Assembly (NCBI RefSeq): GCF_030704535.1
Contig: NC_081819.1
Location: 18,138,001 to 18,202,000, forward strand
DNA length: 64,000 nt
Origin: Vitis vinifera
Lineage: Eukaryota > Streptophyta > Magnoliopsida > Vitales > Vitaceae
Reading direction: 5' to 3'
Under the pieces are notes generated by a model. The model saw only the letters and a program-made list of their open reading frames with translations, was not told the DNA's origin and ran no database searches. Shown here one piece after another: positions 60,393-64,000 of the stretch. Within the stretch, counting starts at the first letter, position 1; the number at the start of each line of letters is the position of its first letter. Made by a program: the position numbers and the translations under genes.

Positions 60393-60860
60393 CAGGCATG
60401 AACTTTGTTTCAATATCAGGCAGCAGTGGTTGGTGGATAGGTATTTCAATAGCTGAACGGATAAGAGAATCCCATACCATATTGTTCACGTTGTAACAAT
60501 AAAAACCATGGCCTGTATAAACATAAATTGTGGTTCCCGCCATAGAAATGTCATATGCATAGAGGAAGGGGGGACTAGGTAGGGCTTCCCATTGATCAAT
60601 CAATGGATCATAAGATTCAAACATTGCGGATGGAAGGTCATCTTCAGAGTACAGATAGTATTGCCCAAAAATCACATAGATTTTTTTTTTCAAATGTTAC
60701 CATAAGAGGATTATACTTGGGAGCCTGCATATCGATTGAAAGCTTACGAAATTCAATATTATTTTCGGGATTCTCTGTCAAAAGTGACGGATCAACCGAA
60801 AGCAACTGTAATGGGGTGGCTACCAACACTACATTTCTGACTTCTTCCATTGACATCTAG
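60393..60860 (-). pseudogene. Kelch-like pseudogene fragment, left arm of inverted repeat
   Basis: The minus strand reads like the plus-strand fragment at 61856-62550: EEVRNVVLVATPLQLLS, then KLSIDMQAPKYNPLMV, then a kelch-like AMFESYDPLIDQWEALPSPP and IYVYTGHGFYCYN. Compared with the right arm it lacks a block of about 230 bp after the Asn-Asn-Ile-Glu-Phe codons, has a frameshift near 60690, and stops at ETKFMPA. No F-box or complete propeller is present. A dead duplicate. Confidence 0.75.
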
Positions 60861-61014
60861 ACACAATTTTGAATTATACGATTTCATTGTGGACTATGGC
60901 TCAAGCTAGAACACAATTTTCCTTCCATGTACAGATTTTGAATTTTAGAGAAACCCTAAATCTCAACCTAAACCGTAGCCCTATCTCTCTGTAGATGTAA
61001 ATGGAAGAAGTCAG

Positions 61015-61261
61015 AAACATTCAAGAAATACAACATCAATCTCATTCAAACTCGACGCCTCATCTGTTACACATACCATACTAGTACCAATCTTTAGCTT
61101 GGTTTCCACAAAGTTTTTTTCTCAAATTGTTCGGGACATTTCTGCAAGTGGAGTTTGAGAAAAAAAAACTCTATGGAAACCAAGCTGAAGATTGGTAGTA
61201 GTATGGTATATGTGTAACAGATGAGACCTCGAGTTTGAATAAGATTGATTCTTGAATGTTA
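61015..61261. repeat. Inner inverted repeat (hairpin centre)
   Basis: Arms at 61015-61126 and 61150-61261 are imperfect reverse complements, sharing for example the GGTTTCCA and ACCAATCTT segments, with a spacer of about 24 bp. They form the middle of the larger palindrome whose outer arms are 60393-61018 and 61693-62550. Confidence 0.85.
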
Positions 61262-61692
61262 TAGCCTGCACACAACCCGCACATAGCTCGTACACAGCCC
61301 GCCCACAACCTGCACACCACCCACACCTCCACCCATGCACTACTCCCATCCCATAGCTCTCATACTGTCCATATAAAGCTCAATGTCTCCTTCATACCTC
61401 ACCATGCAACCGCCCCCAACCACATGCTCACCCGCACCTCACTACCATGCAGCCACACCCCACCTTCAACTCACCCATGACCTCAACACACCACCATACA
61501 ACCACATGCTCACCCACACCTCACCATCTCACAGCTCACCATGAAGCCATACCTCATCACAACTCACTCACACAGCTCACCATGCAGTCGTACCTCCCTC
61601 TCATGCACTCACAAAGTTCACACAACTCACCAAGCCGCCACTATGGACACACACACACTATCAGTAGCCACAAATATCCTCCACAATAGTAC
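61261..61692. repeat. CA-rich degenerate minisatellite inserted in the palindrome
   Basis: About 430 bp very rich in C and A on the plus strand, unlike everything around it. Degenerate units such as CCACATGCTCACCC, CACCTCACCAT and CTCACCATGCAG recur. It separates the right inner arm from the right outer arm, which are contiguous on the left side. GTT on both sides (61258-61260 and 61693-61695) may be a 3-bp duplication. The frames open here are compositional and not convincing genes. Confidence 0.8.
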
Positions 61693-61855
61693 GTTTCTGA
61701 CTTCTTCCATTGACATCTACAGAGAGATAGGGCTACGGTTTAGGTTGAGATTTAGGGTTTCTCTAAAATTCAAAATCTGTACATGGAAGGAAAATTGTGT
61801 TCTAGCTTGAGCCATAGTACACAATGAAATCGTATAATTCAAAATTGTGTTCTAG

Positions 61856-62945
61856 ATGTCAATGGAAGAAGTCGGAAACGTAGTGTTGGTAGCCACCCCA
61901 TTACAGTTGCTTTCGGTTGGTCCGTCACGTTTGACAAAGAATCCCAAAAATAATATTGAATTTTTTATTCCACCGCTCCACCGGTCTTCTTCAGCGTGTT
62001 TAATTTCTTGGATATGGGGTTTTCGCTGGGAATGGGGTCCTTTGTAGAGGGATCCAAACTCTACTTGGTAGGTGGTGAAATACCTTGTGAAAGGGTCTCA
62101 CGAGATTTAATCTGTTTGTAGAGATCATGCCCATTTGTGGGGCTTTCCCCTTTGTCTATGTGTTGAATCTCACTTCGCTCGAGTCAATCACTACATTTCG
62201 TAAGCTTTCAATCGATATGCAGGCTCCCAAGCATAATCCTCTTATGGTAACTGTTGAAAGAAAAATCTATGAGATTTTCGGGCAGTCCTATCTATACTTT
62301 GCAGACGACCTTCCATCCGCAATGTTTGAATCTTATGATTCATTGATTGATCAATGGGAATCCCTACCTGGTCCCCATTTCCTCTATGCGTATGGCATTC
62401 TGTGGTGGAAACCACGATTTATGTTTATACAAGCCATGGTTTTTATTGTTACAACGTGAATAGCATGATATGGGGTTCTCTCGGTCGTTTAGCTACTAAA
62501 ATACCTGTCCACCAACCACTGCTGTCTGATATTGAAACAAAGTTCATGCCAGCTTACAATGATTTGCTTATTGGCCTTCATGGCCATATACTGTTTACTG
62601 CCTTAATCCCCTCTAATGACAGTTTGATTTACTAAAAGTTTATGTAAGTTGTTCGACATGTATTACAGTCAAAATATCTTATCATTTTCAGGAACCATTG
62701 TTGTAATGGATCAACATGAAATGTGTGTGATAAATGTGGGTCAATTGGTAGACAGTTTTGTCTCAGATTATATCACCACATTTCGGGTTGAGAAGTTGCA
62801 TTCCTCTGCACAAGCCTTTGAGCTTGCACAGGGTTCATTTTTTCAAATTCCTACACTTGATGATATTTTTTATGCCAATTTTAGTTATGTTTTGCCGCCA
62901 GCAGCACCCTTTGTGATGGTTACTTGCTTGACTAAAGGTTTCTAG
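61856..62945 (+). pseudogene. Kelch-repeat-like pseudogene, right arm of inverted repeat and beyond
   Basis: The start MSMEEVGNVVLVATPLQLLS is followed by a kelch-like GSFVEGSKLYLVGGE segment, then KLSIDMQAPKHNPLMV, AMFESYDSLIDQWESLPG and VYTSHGFYCYN. Further on, after ETKFMPAYNDLLIGLHGH, an ending VVMDQHEMCVINVGQLVD to about 62945 extends past the palindrome. Frame changes and stops break it in several places (for example near 62100-62160, 62400 and 62635). Kelch proteins form beta-propellers, often with an F-box in plants; none is seen here. It may be the fuller parent of the left arm. Confidence 0.7.
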
Positions 62946-64000
62946 AACTTTTAGGAATGTGGCAAAGATATGTTGATCATCTCTAGTGCCTTCTTCCACT
63001 CGTGGTCTGTCTTCAAACTTTATCTATTGGTGCATACATGCATTTTTTTTTAATGCTTAACAAAAAAGGAACAACAATTTTTTTTAAGCTATTTTCTTTG
63101 TATATGGATTTTGGTTAGAAGCCATGGTGAGTAAGAAAGCATGAAAATTTAAACATGCTTCTCAACAAAAATGTTTTTGCTCATATTTCAATTTAATGAT
63201 CAATAATGCTTAAATATTTTTAATAGTTTTTCTTATTCAGTCTTTGTAATGTTAGGAATCATGTCTTTATTGGTAATTGCTCATTTGACTACTTACTAAT
63301 TATATATTTTTAATTAACGTATTTCACTTGGGTTCCTTTATTTGTTTGGTGATATTTTAATTCACATTCTTTTTTCATCATAAAATTTCCATTTATTACA
63401 TGACATTGATATCATTTCTTTGTGATATTGTCTTCCCTACTATGCACATTGATATAATTTTACGATCATTTTGGGCTATTCTACACTTGATCCCTAGTGA
63501 TCAGTGTTGAGATTGAACCACACTGGCAACTTGCAACACATGGGCACTTGTAGTAATTCCTAATCATGATATATCATCTAGTTTTGAGGCCTTGGTCTTT
63601 GTTTGAAATTTCAGTAGAAGACATTTGCGTAATAAAGGCTCGATATGTAGAAGATAAATGATGTAATGAGGTAAAATTTGAAATAGGATGTTGAGTTCAT
63701 TTTCTAGGTCCTTAATGCAAACCGCTAATACAAATTGTTCTGATCGCTAGAATGAGTAATGTGATAACAAAATTGGATAGCAACATGTGTTCCCTTCGTC
63801 ATTTGAATTACATATTATATATTAATTAAAAGAAATAATTTCTTATTGTATTCTATTCTTTCCATTAATAGGTTCATGAAAAACAAAAGAGATAGAGATC
63901 CCTCTTATATTTCCCCATGAAAAAGGTCGAGGTTGACTGCCTCATCCACCAAAAGAAAAAATGATTCTTTTGAACGACATTCCGAATTGAAGAGGCAAAG
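62946..64000. other. Right edge spacer
   Basis: AT-rich DNA without open frames of note or recognisable element ends. The last 150 bp are less AT-rich and end inside something I cannot identify. Confidence 0.4.

Noticed and set aside
61447-61810. His/Thr-rich open frames on the plus strand
   Set aside because: They arise from the CA-rich minisatellite. There is no start context, domain or conservation argument.

Overview
The window looks like an AT-rich chromosome segment of a eudicot plant. Genes have short exons with GT-AG introns, separated by AT-rich DNA, retrotransposon and MITE remains, and old plastid DNA. The gene set most resembles grapevine, but that species guess is an inference from remembered sequences and was not tested. 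I read seven complete protein-coding genes, one partial gene and several pseudogenes; exon joins were checked by hand for reading phase and GT-AG borders.

Region 1 (1-18.0 kb). A minus-strand SEC1/KEULE-type (Sec1/Munc18) gene runs off the left edge. Its 5' part, together with a complete vestitone-reductase-like gene (VR1), was tandemly duplicated (about 4.84-11.81 kb and 11.81-18.04 kb). The second unit carries a 5'-only SEC1 copy and an intact VR2. Elements with clear target-site duplications sit in only one unit each: a 661-bp MITE in the first, and a 651-bp solo LTR and a 202-bp hAT-like MITE in the second. A 5'-truncated LINE lies in a SEC1 intron.

Region 2 (19-26.3 kb). Two more minus-strand VR-like reductases (VR3, VR4) complete a four-gene array with four coding exons each. 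Exon 2 is 525 bp and exon 3 is 196 bp in every copy. A 236-bp tandem repeat lies between VR3 and VR4.

Region 3 (26.5-32.9 kb). One long Ty1/Copia retrotransposon with two LTRs, broken.

Region 4 (35-42 kb). Two related minus-strand type-B-like response regulators. Both have Glu where the phospho-accepting Asp should be. RR2 keeps a GARP/Myb DNA-binding domain; RR1 has lost it. Between them is a duplicated, decayed piece of plastid 23S rRNA.

Region 5 (43.7-49.9 kb). A nine-exon GEN1 Holliday-junction resolvase gene with an internal tandem duplication that built a chimeric, in-frame exon.

Region 6 (52-64 kb). A two-exon plant-specific gene (probable DUF4378 family), a seven-exon UDP-galactose/UDP-glucose transporter gene of the UTR2 type, and a kelch-like pseudogene present as a large inverted repeat interrupted by a CA-rich minisatellite. 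I saw no tRNA genes or CRISPR arrays. No wholly new system is evident. The most unusual items are the pseudo-receiver regulators, the chimeric GEN1 exon, the plastid rRNA fossil and the nested palindrome.
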